Positions 46,371-54,720 of a stretch of 64,000 bases of DNA are shown piece after piece. A model generated the notes under the pieces. The model was not told the origin of the DNA. It saw only the letters and a program-made list of their open reading frames with translations, and did not search any database. The stretch covers positions 81,574 through 145,573 of the forward strand of contig CAZUTO010000003.1 of assembly GCA_964623085.1 (NCBI GenBank), in the 5' to 3' direction. Source of the stretch: CAZUTO01 sp964623085 (GTDB lineage: Bacteria; Pseudomonadota; Gammaproteobacteria; Pseudomonadales; GM7GCV1). Each line of letters opens with the position of its first letter. Position 1 is the first letter of the stretch. The translations under genes and the position numbers were made by a program.

Positions 46371-47042
46371 ATGGCTCAAGAACAGACAATTACCACTGAA
46401 GAAATTGTAGAATTCCTGAAGAGAAACCCCGATTTCTTTACAGAAAACGCAAGCGCTCTGGCGGATCTGAATTTGGTCCACGAAACAGATGCAGGCGCCG
46501 TCTCGCTGATTCAGCGCCAGGTTGAATTACTGAGAAATCATTTGTCTCAAAATCGTGAAAAACTCGCTGAGTTGGCACGCAATGCAAAACACAACGAATC
46601 TATCCTTAAACGATTTCAAGAGCTTTCCGTCGCGCTCGCGACTGCCATGGATCCAAATCACGCATTAAATATATTGCAACGCACGGTCTGTCTAGACTTC
46701 GGTCTGAGTCTACTCAAAGTCGTGGTAATAGAAAATACGTGGGAGAATCCTACCGAGCAAATTATCCAGTTCTCAAGCCAAGATTACAGGGTGTTTTCAA
46801 GCTCGATATACAACTTACCAGTCTACCTAGGTAAAGCGCCTGAAAAGTTGCGCGAAAATATTCTAGCTGAAAAAAATGAACTGGCACGTTCTGTTGCGCT
46901 GATAAAAATCAATTGGGCAGATCACGAGGGTTATATTCTCATCGGCAGCAAGGATGAAAATCACTTTCGGGACGATATGGGCACAGAATTCGTTAACTTC
47001 GTCGGAGAATACGTCAACGCGGTTTTATCTCGATTCTTCTAA
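46371..47042 (+). CDS. DUF484 family protein
   Basis: The 223-residue protein has the family start EEIVEFLKRNPDFFTENASALADL, a coiled coil (about 45-85) and a GAF-like C-terminal region (EFVNFVGEYVNAVLSRFF). DUF484 genes lie between dapF and xerC across many gammaproteobacteria, as here. The role is unknown; a link to XerC-mediated recombination is only suggested by position. Confidence 0.93.
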   Translation: MAQEQTITTEEIVEFLKRNPDFFTENASALADLNLVHETDAGAVSLIQRQVELLRNHLSQNREKLAELARNAKHNESILKRFQELSVALATAMDPNHALNILQRTVCLDFGLSLLKVVVIENTWENPTEQIIQFSSQDYRVFSSSIYNLPVYLGKAPEKLRENILAEKNELARSVALIKINWADHEGYILIGSKDENHFRDDMGTEFVNFVGEYVNAVLSRFF

Positions 47043-47051
47043 GTAAAAATT

Positions 47052-47068
47052 AGGCTACTCGGTAGCCT
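47052..47068 (+). repeat. Short inverted repeat between DUF484 gene and xerC
   Basis: AGGCTAC (47052-47058), loop TCG and GTAGCCT (47062-47068) form a 7-bp hairpin. No T-run follows. It may weaken read-through or be fortuitous. Confidence 0.35.
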
Positions 47069-47093
47069 GTATTATGCGGACACGTATTAGACT

Positions 47094-47996
47094 GTGAATA
47101 TGACACTGGATCATTGCTCCAAACAATTTATTCACCATCTTCGAACAGAACGACAGTTCTCCCAACATACGCTTGATAGTTACGCTCGCAATCTCTCTAA
47201 ACTCGACGCCTTCGTATCCGAATCAACATCGATCAATCAAATAGACACTTCTGACATTCGTGCTGCGCTCAGTCAATTACACAAAGACGGTTTGAGTAGC
47301 CGAAGTCTGCAGCAATGGGTATCTGCTATAAGAAGCTTCTTCCGACACGCCGTTCGACAAGGCTGGGTTGCCGTCGATCCAACGGCAAGTATTTCTGCTC
47401 CAAAAGCCAATCGACCCCTGCCAAAAACGCTTGATGTCGATCAAATGAGCCAACTATTGGAAATAGAAGGAAGCCGCTGGATAGATGTTCGGGATCGCGC
47501 CATGTTTGAACTATTGTATTCATCAGGCCTGCGACTTAGTGAGCTTTGCTCTCTTAATCCAGAATCGTTAGATCTGAAAAGCGCCGCTATCAGAGTAACA
47601 GGAAAAGGCCAAAAGACACGCGATTTGCCTGTAGGAAAAAAAGCAGTGGCCGCCATCGACGCGTGGCTGAAAATACGGCAGGAAAAACTAGCTGAGGGCG
47701 AGGTTGCATTATTTCTAAATCAGAGAGGTAAACGGATTGGCTCTCGAACGGTGCAATTGCGCCTAAAAACAATCGCTGCACAACAGGGACTGACGAACCA
47801 TGTAAGCCCTCATATGCTGCGGCATTCTTTTGCCAGCCATCTTCTTGAGTCCAGCAGCGATCTGCGATCTGTGCAGGAACTGCTAGGTCACAGCAATATC
47901 TCGACCACGCAAATTTATACTCATCTAGACTTTCAGCATCTGGCCAAAGTCTATGATCAGTCCCATCCACGCGCCGCGCGAAAACGAGAAGACTAG
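47094..47996 (+). CDS. xerC: Tyrosine recombinase XerC
   Basis: XerC acts with XerD at dif to resolve chromosome dimers. The 300-residue protein starts at GTG 47094 (an ATG at 47100 is equally possible). It has the N-terminal SAM-like DNA-binding domain and the catalytic residues in SSGLRLSELCSL, HMLRHSFASHLLE, LGHSNISTTQIYTHL, with the nucleophilic Tyr in IYTHL. No dif site is recognised in this window. Confidence 0.94.
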   Translation: MNMTLDHCSKQFIHHLRTERQFSQHTLDSYARNLSKLDAFVSESTSINQIDTSDIRAALSQLHKDGLSSRSLQQWVSAIRSFFRHAVRQGWVAVDPTASISAPKANRPLPKTLDVDQMSQLLEIEGSRWIDVRDRAMFELLYSSGLRLSELCSLNPESLDLKSAAIRVTGKGQKTRDLPVGKKAVAAIDAWLKIRQEKLAEGEVALFLNQRGKRIGSRTVQLRLKTIAAQQGLTNHVSPHMLRHSFASHLLESSSDLRSVQELLGHSNISTTQIYTHLDFQHLAKVYDQSHPRAARKRED

Positions 47997-48200
47997 CTTA
48001 ACGAAGGGTATTTTAAGTTAGCCTAGTTTGCCGCATTGAATTTAGTCAAAAAGACTAGCTACCCGTGAAAATTTAGTTAAAGATAGCCACTATCGTCGGC
48101 GCTAATTTGCATCAGATGAATTAATTCTAATTGAAAGCAATAAAGTTTTGTGTCACAAAGGACTTTACCGCTAGTCACTACAAATAGATGGATGATACTA

Positions 48201-48701
48201 ATGAAAAAAATATATGCTCTTCTTGTACTTTCACTAGCAGCAACCGGCTGTGCGCTTATTGGTGGAGGTGGCGACCCTGATCCACGTTGGGCTGACTACA
48301 AAAGCTGGACCATGGTCAACAACAAGCCCATCACTGGCGATCACACAAACTTCTTGGGTGGTCTGCACGAGGGCAGCAAAGGCGTTCGCCAAGTCTATGT
48401 TAACTCCGTTGGCGAAGAGGCCTCACTAGGCACGGCCCCATACAGTTACCCCGTTGGCACGGTGATTTTAAAAGAACAATATTCAAGCCAGTCGGCATTA
48501 GACTCCGGTAGAAACCCCGGTATCACAGTTATGGTTAAGGTTTCTGACGACGCCGCTAACCCAGCTGAAAATTGGGCATGGTCACGAGGCTACGGACGAG
48601 AAGCTAGGACGACAGATGGATTCTGCTCAGGTTGTCATACGATTGCAGCAGGAAGCGATTACGCGTTCTCTAATGGGGATACTCTGGCCGATTTTCGCTA
48701 A
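48201..48701 (+). CDS. Cytochrome P460-family lipoprotein
   Basis: The 166-residue product is a lipoprotein with a haem site. I choose the ATG at 48201; starts at 48150 (GTG) and 48192 (ATG) are in frame but add residues before the signal peptide. The lipobox is AATGC (Cys17). The P460-type fold is suggested by YPVGTVILKEQY, by NWAWSRGYG and by a CSGCH haem motif at 142-146 near the C-terminus. The family includes P460 hydroxylamine oxidases and cytochrome c'-beta NO-binding proteins; the exact activity cannot be told. It is monocistronic. Confidence 0.82.
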   Translation: MKKIYALLVLSLAATGCALIGGGGDPDPRWADYKSWTMVNNKPITGDHTNFLGGLHEGSKGVRQVYVNSVGEEASLGTAPYSYPVGTVILKEQYSSQSALDSGRNPGITVMVKVSDDAANPAENWAWSRGYGREARTTDGFCSGCHTIAAGSDYAFSNGDTLADFR

Positions 48702-48721
48702 TTAGCTTAGAATCTTTTATC

Positions 48722-48751
48722 AAGGCGACAGAGTAATCTGTCGCCTTTTTT
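48722..48751 (+). terminator. Intrinsic terminator after P460 gene
   Basis: AAGGCGACAGA (48722-48732) and TCTGTCGCCTT (48737-48747) form an 11-bp stem with a 4-base loop, followed by a T-run. It lies 20 bp past the P460 stop codon. The minus side lacks a T-run, so ilvE probably needs another signal. Confidence 0.85.
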
Positions 48752-48755
48752 ATTT

Positions 48756-49859
48756 TCAAATAACAGTACTGGGTGCAGATAAATACTGATCAACGTCCAA
48801 AGACTTGACCCAATTAAATGGATCTACTGCCCGACCTTCTTGAATCGCCAGTAATTCAGATCGCAACGTCCCCGCCACCAAATCCACATTTGGCAGCACA
48901 TATTCCTTACCGTCAGCATCAGCTATCAAGCTAATGGGTGCGACAATAGCGGCAGTGCCGCAGGCAAACGCCTCTGTTGCTCTGCCAGATTCAATGGCAC
49001 TGAGCACTTCAGTGATAGGTAAATCGCGCTCGACCACCTCCATACCCTTGTGGCGCGCCAATTGGACGATAGAGTCTCGGGTTACCCCAGCCAAGAATGA
49101 GCCATTGAGTATTGGCGTATGTAAAGCACCATCGAGCTCCACAAAAAAATTCATTCCCGACAACTCTTCAATATTTGTCATCTCGATAGGATCTAACCAG
49201 AGCGATTGGTCATAGCCACGTTCCTGCACGCGTTTTGCCGATTGCAATGCCGCTGCATAATTACCACCGGTTTTTGCAGCACCTGTGCCTCCGCGCGCTG
49301 CTCGACAGCCTTCGCGCTCTATTTGAACCCGCATATTCCCAGCATGGTATATCGCCGAGGGGCTAGCAATAACGACGAAGATAAAACTATTAGACATACC
49401 CATTCCCAAATTGGCCTTAGTGCCGATCAGAAAGGGTCGAAGATACAAAGATTCGCCAGAATAGCTTGGAATAAAGGGCTCTGCATGCGCGGTGATCGAG
49501 CAAATACCATCCATAAAGATAGATTCGGGCACATTGATCATGCACATACGGTCTGCTGAGCGATTCATCCGCTCAAGATTTTCAAGCGGCCGAAAGAAAT
49601 GCGGTGCGCTATCTATGGCACCTTCAACACGATAAGCCTTCATCCCTTCGAATACTTCCTGAGCGTAATGCAAAACCTTGGCGGCCGGGTCTAGTTCAAT
49701 TGGCCCATAGGGTTGCAGCTGTGCTGATACCCATTCGCCATCAAGGTAATCCGCCCGATACATAATCGGCACCTTAACTTCGCCAAAACCCAACTCTTGG
49801 GGAACGGAAAAATCTGCGAGTACTTTTTCGGTATCAGGGTGAATACGGTAAGCCGTCAT
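48756..49859 (-). CDS. ilvE: Branched-chain amino acid aminotransferase
   Basis: IlvE transaminates leucine, isoleucine and valine. The 367-residue class IV enzyme is of the longer type (MTAYRIHPDTEKVLADFSVP then FEGMKAYRV), with the PLP lysine in TGAAKTGGNYAAALQ and the GTAAIVAPISLI segment near the C-terminus. The gene is transcribed alone on the minus strand. Confidence 0.95.
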   Translation of the reverse strand: MTAYRIHPDTEKVLADFSVPQELGFGEVKVPIMYRADYLDGEWVSAQLQPYGPIELDPAAKVLHYAQEVFEGMKAYRVEGAIDSAPHFFRPLENLERMNRSADRMCMINVPESIFMDGICSITAHAEPFIPSYSGESLYLRPFLIGTKANLGMGMSNSFIFVVIASPSAIYHAGNMRVQIEREGCRAARGGTGAAKTGGNYAAALQSAKRVQERGYDQSLWLDPIEMTNIEELSGMNFFVELDGALHTPILNGSFLAGVTRDSIVQLARHKGMEVVERDLPITEVLSAIESGRATEAFACGTAAIVAPISLIADADGKEYVLPNVDLVAGTLRSELLAIQEGRAVDPFNWVKSLDVDQYLSAPSTVI

Positions 49860-50048
49860 GAAATCCTGCTTTAAATCTGTATATGGTTTTTCTTTTTAGC
49901 GAATACACGCTTAGCCGAGTAATTATAGGGAACCGCCCCCCTGATTTATATCCCCAACCCCTTGAGGACACGCAAAAAAGGCACCTAACCTAACTTTTTC
50001 GACGGCTGTCAGCTAAAACCTAAAGCCGCACAGCAACGCTGCTCACTA

Positions 50049-50076
50049 TTGCGCCAAGGGGAAAGGTTACTATAAT
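50049..50076 (+). promoter_or_regulatory. Candidate sigma-70 promoter for the aminotransferase gene
   Basis: TTGCGC (50049-50054) and a perfect TATAAT (50071-50076) are separated by 16 bp, about 30 bp upstream of the start codon. GAGGAGG follows at 50094-50100. Confidence 0.6.
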
Positions 50077-50107
50077 CGCCTCTCAACTTGAGTGAGGAGG
50101 TATCAGG

Positions 50108-51379
50108 GTGCAACTTCAGGGCGCAACAAAAGAAGAGCTGCAAAAGTTTGAAACGGAACTAAGCCAAGCCTATCAGGCGCTCAAAGAAGAAAAACTTTCC
50201 CTGAACCTAACGCGCGGAAAACCCTCTACCGCACAGGTTAGCATTGCCGACAAACTCGATGGCATTCTTGACGGCAACTACATCTCCGAATCCGGAATCG
50301 ACACCCGCAACTACGGCACGCCTCGTGGTCTGCCAGAAATGCAGGCACTGGGTGGTGAAATTCTCGCCTGCCCTGCAGCAAATATCATTGCCGCCGGTAA
50401 TAGCAGCTTAACACTCATGTTTTTTGCCGCTCTTACGCAATATAACAAAGGCGCAGGCGGAGAAGACAACGCCTGGAAAAACATCACTACCCCTAAGTTT
50501 ATTTGCCCTGTACCGGGCTACGATCGCCATTTTTCGATATGTGAAGATCTCGGCATCCAGATGGTTACCGCGCCTATGACAGAGACCGGCCCGGATATGG
50601 ATGTAGTTGAAGAAATGGTCAAAAATGACGACCAAATCATTGGCATCTGGTGTGTCCCAAAATACTCTAATCCAACGGGCGTGATCTACTCCGAAGAGAC
50701 AGTCATGCGCATCGCCAAACTTGGCCAAATAGCCAACCCCAGCTTTCGCGTATTTTGGGACAATGCCTACGCCGTTCACGATCTCACGCCAACGCCTAAA
50801 CCGCTTACAAGCCTTTGGGACTGCGCAGTTAAACATGGCACAGAAGACCATATCTGGATGTTCGCATCCAGCTCTAAGATCAGTTTCGCCGGTGGAGGTA
50901 TCGCTTGGGTAGCAAGCTCAGATAAAAACCTCAGCGCACTGGATAAACAGCTAATTGTCACTACTATCGGTTTCGACAAGGTTAACCAACTTCGTCACGC
51001 CAAGCTGTTTCCCAATGAAGCTGCGTTACGCAAACAGATGGAAGCGCATGCGAATAGCATTCGACCTAAGTTTAGTGCCGTTTTTGATGCACTGAATAAA
51101 GAACTTAAAGAATTCGGCTTTTGGACTCAGGCAGATGGCGGCTATTTTTGCTCCTTTGATACCCAACCAGGGCTAGCAAAGGAAGTAGTAAAGCTTGCGG
51201 CAGAAGCTGGCGTAAAACTAACCCGTGCCGGCGCCACCTTCCCTTATGGAAACGACCCTGAAGATAAAAACATTCGCCTAGCGCCCACATTTCCCGAACT
51301 GGAAGACGTCATCAAAGCAATGCAAGTGTTTTGTGTATGTGTGAAATTAGCCAGCGTGCGGCAATTACTCGAGACTTAA
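50108..51379 (+). CDS. Class I/II PLP aminotransferase (aspartate/alanine type, PF12897-like)
   Basis: The 423-residue enzyme starts at GTG with an excellent Shine-Dalgarno (GAGGAGG, spacing 7). Family marks are the start LNLTRGKPSTAQVSIAD, the NYGTPRGLPEMQALGGEIL region, the KYSNPTGVIYSEE segment and the PLP lysine in FASSSKISFAGGG. This looks like the subgroup annotated as aspartate aminotransferase Ic, but the exact substrate cannot be told. The gene is transcribed alone. Confidence 0.85.
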   Translation: MQLQGATKEELQKFETELSQAYQALKEEKLSLNLTRGKPSTAQVSIADKLDGILDGNYISESGIDTRNYGTPRGLPEMQALGGEILACPAANIIAAGNSSLTLMFFAALTQYNKGAGGEDNAWKNITTPKFICPVPGYDRHFSICEDLGIQMVTAPMTETGPDMDVVEEMVKNDDQIIGIWCVPKYSNPTGVIYSEETVMRIAKLGQIANPSFRVFWDNAYAVHDLTPTPKPLTSLWDCAVKHGTEDHIWMFASSSKISFAGGGIAWVASSDKNLSALDKQLIVTTIGFDKVNQLRHAKLFPNEAALRKQMEAHANSIRPKFSAVFDALNKELKEFGFWTQADGGYFCSFDTQPGLAKEVVKLAAEAGVKLTRAGATFPYGNDPEDKNIRLAPTFPELEDVIKAMQVFCVCVKLASVRQLLET

Positions 51380-51510
51380 CAACTGGTTAGCCGCTCACAT
51401 CGGCACAAGACTCGTATATAAAGAAAAGTAAAACCGCTTTCTTACTATACGTACCTTCGCTTATTTTAGGTAGCTCATCGCTTATCACATAACGCGGAGT
51501 GACTAACACC

Positions 51511-52992
51511 ATGGCCATCAAACTTATCCATGTATTTGCCCTCACCACAGCAATTGTCTTTTCAGGCAATGCTGTCACCCAAGAAAACAACCCTTCCGCT
51601 AGCGCAGAACGCGCAGAACGCAGCAATGATTCAGCAATATCAGAATATAGTGGGAGCCGCACCCTTAGAGACCTTAGAGCGGCGATGGTTTCCAAAGGAT
51701 TCACTTGGCTAAGCGGCTCACCCGCCGACAACGAAAAGCTATCGATCGGCAAAAACGCACAGTATTTTGGCTTCGTGGCACTGCGTTATGAGAGTGACCG
51801 TGCTGCCAATCGCGGAGCATTAGGTCGAGGATTCTTCTCTATAGCGAATCAGCAGCAGCGCGACATTTTAGCCACAGTCACTGCTGAAACAGATCAAACG
51901 CTAAGTGAATGGTGGAATGCTCGAGAGACCATCCTAAGAATCTACGAAAACCATTTATATACCGGCCAACCTATCGACGAAGTAAAAATACTTGAGGCCG
52001 CAGAGTATTTTGCACGGCTAGGCGCAACGGTCGCGATTCAAGAAGCACGAGGGTTCGCGGCACTAGAGCAGTCTATGAACGATGAACAGCGCGCTCAGAT
52101 TGCCAGTTGGCGCAATAACCCTGAAATACCTCGGGAATTGATCAGTGGTGTTCGCGTCGCATCCGAAAGCTTAGAACGAAGCCAATACAAGCAACTGGAA
52201 AACCTGTTCGCCAAAGCGTTTTCTTGGCTGACTGGCACGCCAAAGGACAATGAAGTCATCCCTTTAGGACAGCCAGCGCAATTCTTCGGCTTTGTGGCCA
52301 TCCGCCACAACAGCGGCCATGCCGCGAACCGAGGCCAGATCTCGAGATCCTTCAGCGCTATTCTTGATGACGAGCAACTTGCTGTCATTAATACGGCGGT
52401 CGAAACGCAACTGCCGGTGGTGCAACGTTTTCTAGAGGATCGTAAACTGTTTCTGGACCAATTGGCGCGATTGCGCACCGATCCAAGCATTTTCGATGAG
52501 GAACAGGCAATAGCGCTCGCCGTAGCGATGGGTGAACTTGAAATAGAAGCAGGTTGGATAGAAGCCAAGGCCTACCGAAAAATTAGAGAATCGATGATCG
52601 AACAACAGCTAGCCGCAATGATGAAGCTTCGCGGAGACTACGTATTGGACGAATCGCAAATTGAGCTATTATCTGGATACGAGCGCGGCGCTCAGTTGGC
52701 CATACTCTGCGCTGGCTGCCATGGCCCACTTGATCAAAACCGATCGAATAGCATCGGCCCGTCACTAAGCAACATCTTCAATCAGCCAATAGCTTCGACC
52801 AACGGCTATGAATACTCGAATGCACTAACACAGCTGAGCCATCAAGGCCCTTGGGCACCGGACAAGTTAGATGCGTTTTTAGCGGATCCAAAGACCTTTG
52901 CGCCGGGAACGAAGATGGATTTTCAAGGGCTTCTAAATGGAGAAGACAGGAGCGCTCTCATTACCTATCTTCAGCAGTCACTGGCAGAATAA
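51511..52992 (+). CDS. Secreted c-type cytochrome with duplicated N-terminal domain
   Basis: The 493-residue protein has a signal peptide (about 1-23, MAIKLIHVFALTTAIVFSGN) from the ATG at 51511; a GTG at 51499 is the alternative. Two copies of an unfamiliar domain of about 170 residues follow, sharing W-L-(S/T)-G-(S/T)-P-x-DNE and FFGFVA(L/I)R and AANRG elements. A class I cytochrome c domain ends the protein, with haem motif CAGCH and an axial Met in PGTKMDF. I do not recognise the repeated domain. It is probably periplasmic and redox-active. It is monocistronic. Confidence 0.8.
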   Translation: MAIKLIHVFALTTAIVFSGNAVTQENNPSASAERAERSNDSAISEYSGSRTLRDLRAAMVSKGFTWLSGSPADNEKLSIGKNAQYFGFVALRYESDRAANRGALGRGFFSIANQQQRDILATVTAETDQTLSEWWNARETILRIYENHLYTGQPIDEVKILEAAEYFARLGATVAIQEARGFAALEQSMNDEQRAQIASWRNNPEIPRELISGVRVASESLERSQYKQLENLFAKAFSWLTGTPKDNEVIPLGQPAQFFGFVAIRHNSGHAANRGQISRSFSAILDDEQLAVINTAVETQLPVVQRFLEDRKLFLDQLARLRTDPSIFDEEQAIALAVAMGELEIEAGWIEAKAYRKIRESMIEQQLAAMMKLRGDYVLDESQIELLSGYERGAQLAILCAGCHGPLDQNRSNSIGPSLSNIFNQPIASTNGYEYSNALTQLSHQGPWAPDKLDAFLADPKTFAPGTKMDFQGLLNGEDRSALITYLQQSLAE

Positions 52993-53060
52993 GCGGAGAG
53001 CCTAAGCCAAAAATAGAACTAGGTTTCGCTAGAGAATGCCGATAGCCTATAGCACAAAAA

Positions 53061-53085
53061 AAGCCGCCATATAGGCGGCTTTTTT
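53061..53085. terminator. Bidirectional intrinsic terminator
   Basis: AAGCCGCC (53061-53068) and GGCGGCTT (53074-53081) flank an ATATA loop, with an A-run to the left and T-run to the right. It sits between the convergent cytochrome and PEP-CTERM-like genes and can serve both. Confidence 0.88.
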
Positions 53086-53099
53086 ATACATCCTCTATC

Positions 53100-53897
53100 T
53101 TAAAGCGCGTGCTTTCTACGCGATCTTGCAGTCCAGCCAAGTCCTGCCAACGCCGATATAAACAATGGCAACGCTGCTGGAATGGGCACAGGTGCTAGAA
53201 CAAGTGAATCAACACCACCCGAGCCAAGGAAATTGATCACGAGTGAATCACCTACTTCAAAAATCCCTGTATCAAGAGCGAGCTGCCCAGTTTCACTATT
53301 TTCATTAAGTGAAATGCTATCGAGAAACGTCTCTACACCATCAATAATTGACAAGAATTCAAATGTTTCGTCGTCAATCACTGATACACCCGATAATCTA
53401 AAGCCTGTAAAGACTTCAGGAAGATCAGGAGCAATTCGCTCCAGAGTTAATGTAATGGTGCCGCCAGGTGCGCCAGCGTCATCAGGAATACTCGAGCCTT
53501 GCTCCTGAACAATTAGGATATTGCCTGAAACACCATTTTCACCCTGCTCGGCTGGAGTGAGATCAACATCGTCGTTACAAGCGGCATACGGGTCGCGCGC
53601 GCCAATTGCACAAGTTGTATCAAACAGCACCGCCCTAGGAGGCGCATCATCACTAGCAACGTCCACTGAGAAGGTAAAACCATCTTCAGTAAACTCACCG
53701 CCATTTCTAAAGTCAGTTTGTGTATAGCCAACGTTTCGGCGATCCTCCAACACAGAACCAGGACCAAAATTTAACGGTGTTTGGGTTGCACTACTATCCA
53801 AACCATCAAAATCAATAACAACAGCATTTGCCGCAATACTTGCGCCTGCTATGGCAAAACCTAATACTACTTTTGCCGCTATACGTATAAAACTCAT
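53100..53897 (-). CDS. Secreted protein with PEP-CTERM/VPxPA-type sorting signal
   Basis: The ATG at 53897 follows a GAGGAG Shine-Dalgarno and gives a 265-residue protein with a signal peptide (about 1-25, ending ANA). The body is acidic and beta-rich. The C-terminus has the tripartite sorting layout: VPIPAALPLF, a hydrophobic stretch SALAGLGW and a basic tail (ARSRRKHAL). This resembles VPxPA/PEP-CTERM proteins processed by an exosortase. No exosortase gene is in the window. The function is unknown, perhaps surface or exopolysaccharide related. Confidence 0.75.
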   Translation of the reverse strand: MSFIRIAAKVVLGFAIAGASIAANAVVIDFDGLDSSATQTPLNFGPGSVLEDRRNVGYTQTDFRNGGEFTEDGFTFSVDVASDDAPPRAVLFDTTCAIGARDPYAACNDDVDLTPAEQGENGVSGNILIVQEQGSSIPDDAGAPGGTITLTLERIAPDLPEVFTGFRLSGVSVIDDETFEFLSIIDGVETFLDSISLNENSETGQLALDTGIFEVGDSLVINFLGSGGVDSLVLAPVPIPAALPLFISALAGLGWTARSRRKHAL

Positions 53898-54153
53898 ACC
53901 TATCTCCTCTCCCATGAGCAATGTAATTCTTAACCAGTTGCTCTTTATATTATTAAAAATGTGAACTTAATCACACACCTGCTTACACACAGGTTGACAA
54001 TTTATATTAACGAGCAAGGGCTATCAATAAACCGTGACATTTCGTTACAACTATCCGACGAGCGGTGGCGTAGATTCGCTATAGGGTGATAAGCAGCACG
54101 CGAAATGGCTTGTATAAAGACAAGTCCTAGGTAGTTCTAGAAAAACATCAGCA

Positions 54154-54492
54154 CTACTTACCGGATTTAGGCTTAGGCGTCATCGTTGAAAACGGCAATG
54201 TGGCTACTTTATCGGTGGCTTTAATATCGGAGATTTTCGCCGTACCTTGCTTCTCGACTTCATCAATACGAATAACCGCATGCATAGGGATAAATGAGCG
54301 TTTTACATTGGAAAACTCGCCTTTGAGCTTTTCTTCGCCAGGATCGACAATCATTCCGGAGCGCTCATCAAATGCAAACTCCTCAACCTCGATAAAACCC
54401 ATCAGTTCACTCTGAAAAATATGGCGCGCGTAGACTTCGTACACTTCGCCCTGATTGTAAAAACTGATGCGATAAATCGGATCTTTTGCCAT
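54154..54492 (-). CDS. DUF1820 family protein
   Basis: The 112-residue soluble protein begins PIYRISFYNQGEVYEVYARHI and contains LMGFIEVEEFAFDE then VKRSFIPMHAVIRIDEV, the pattern of the DUF1820 family of gammaproteobacteria. Its C-terminus is Lys-rich and probably disordered. It is divergent from miaB with a 228-bp spacer. The function is unknown. Confidence 0.85.
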   Translation of the reverse strand: MAKDPIYRISFYNQGEVYEVYARHIFQSELMGFIEVEEFAFDERSGMIVDPGEEKLKGEFSNVKRSFIPMHAVIRIDEVEKQGTAKISDIKATDKVATLPFSTMTPKPKSGK

Positions 54493-54661
54493 CTATTCTT
54501 GAGTCTCCAACTCTAGCCACCTGCGCCGCCATTGCCATCTGCCCCTGTCATCGGAATTGGGCGCGCGCATCTTAGCACAGCGCACCCTCAAAAAAAGCCA
54601 GTATAGGCTCCATATTGGGGCTCTGCTGGTACTCTCGGTCAGACTCAAGCCCCTGATTAAT

Positions 54662-54690
54662 GTGGCAATTTAGGCCACCACCGCTATAAT
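54662..54690 (+). promoter_or_regulatory. Candidate sigma-70 promoter for miaB
   Basis: GTGGCA (54662-54667) and perfect TATAAT (54685-54690) are 17 bp apart, about 30 bp upstream of the GTG start of miaB. Confidence 0.55.
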
Positions 54691-54720
54691 CGCCCTCCCG
54701 TTTTTGCAGCGACATCATTT

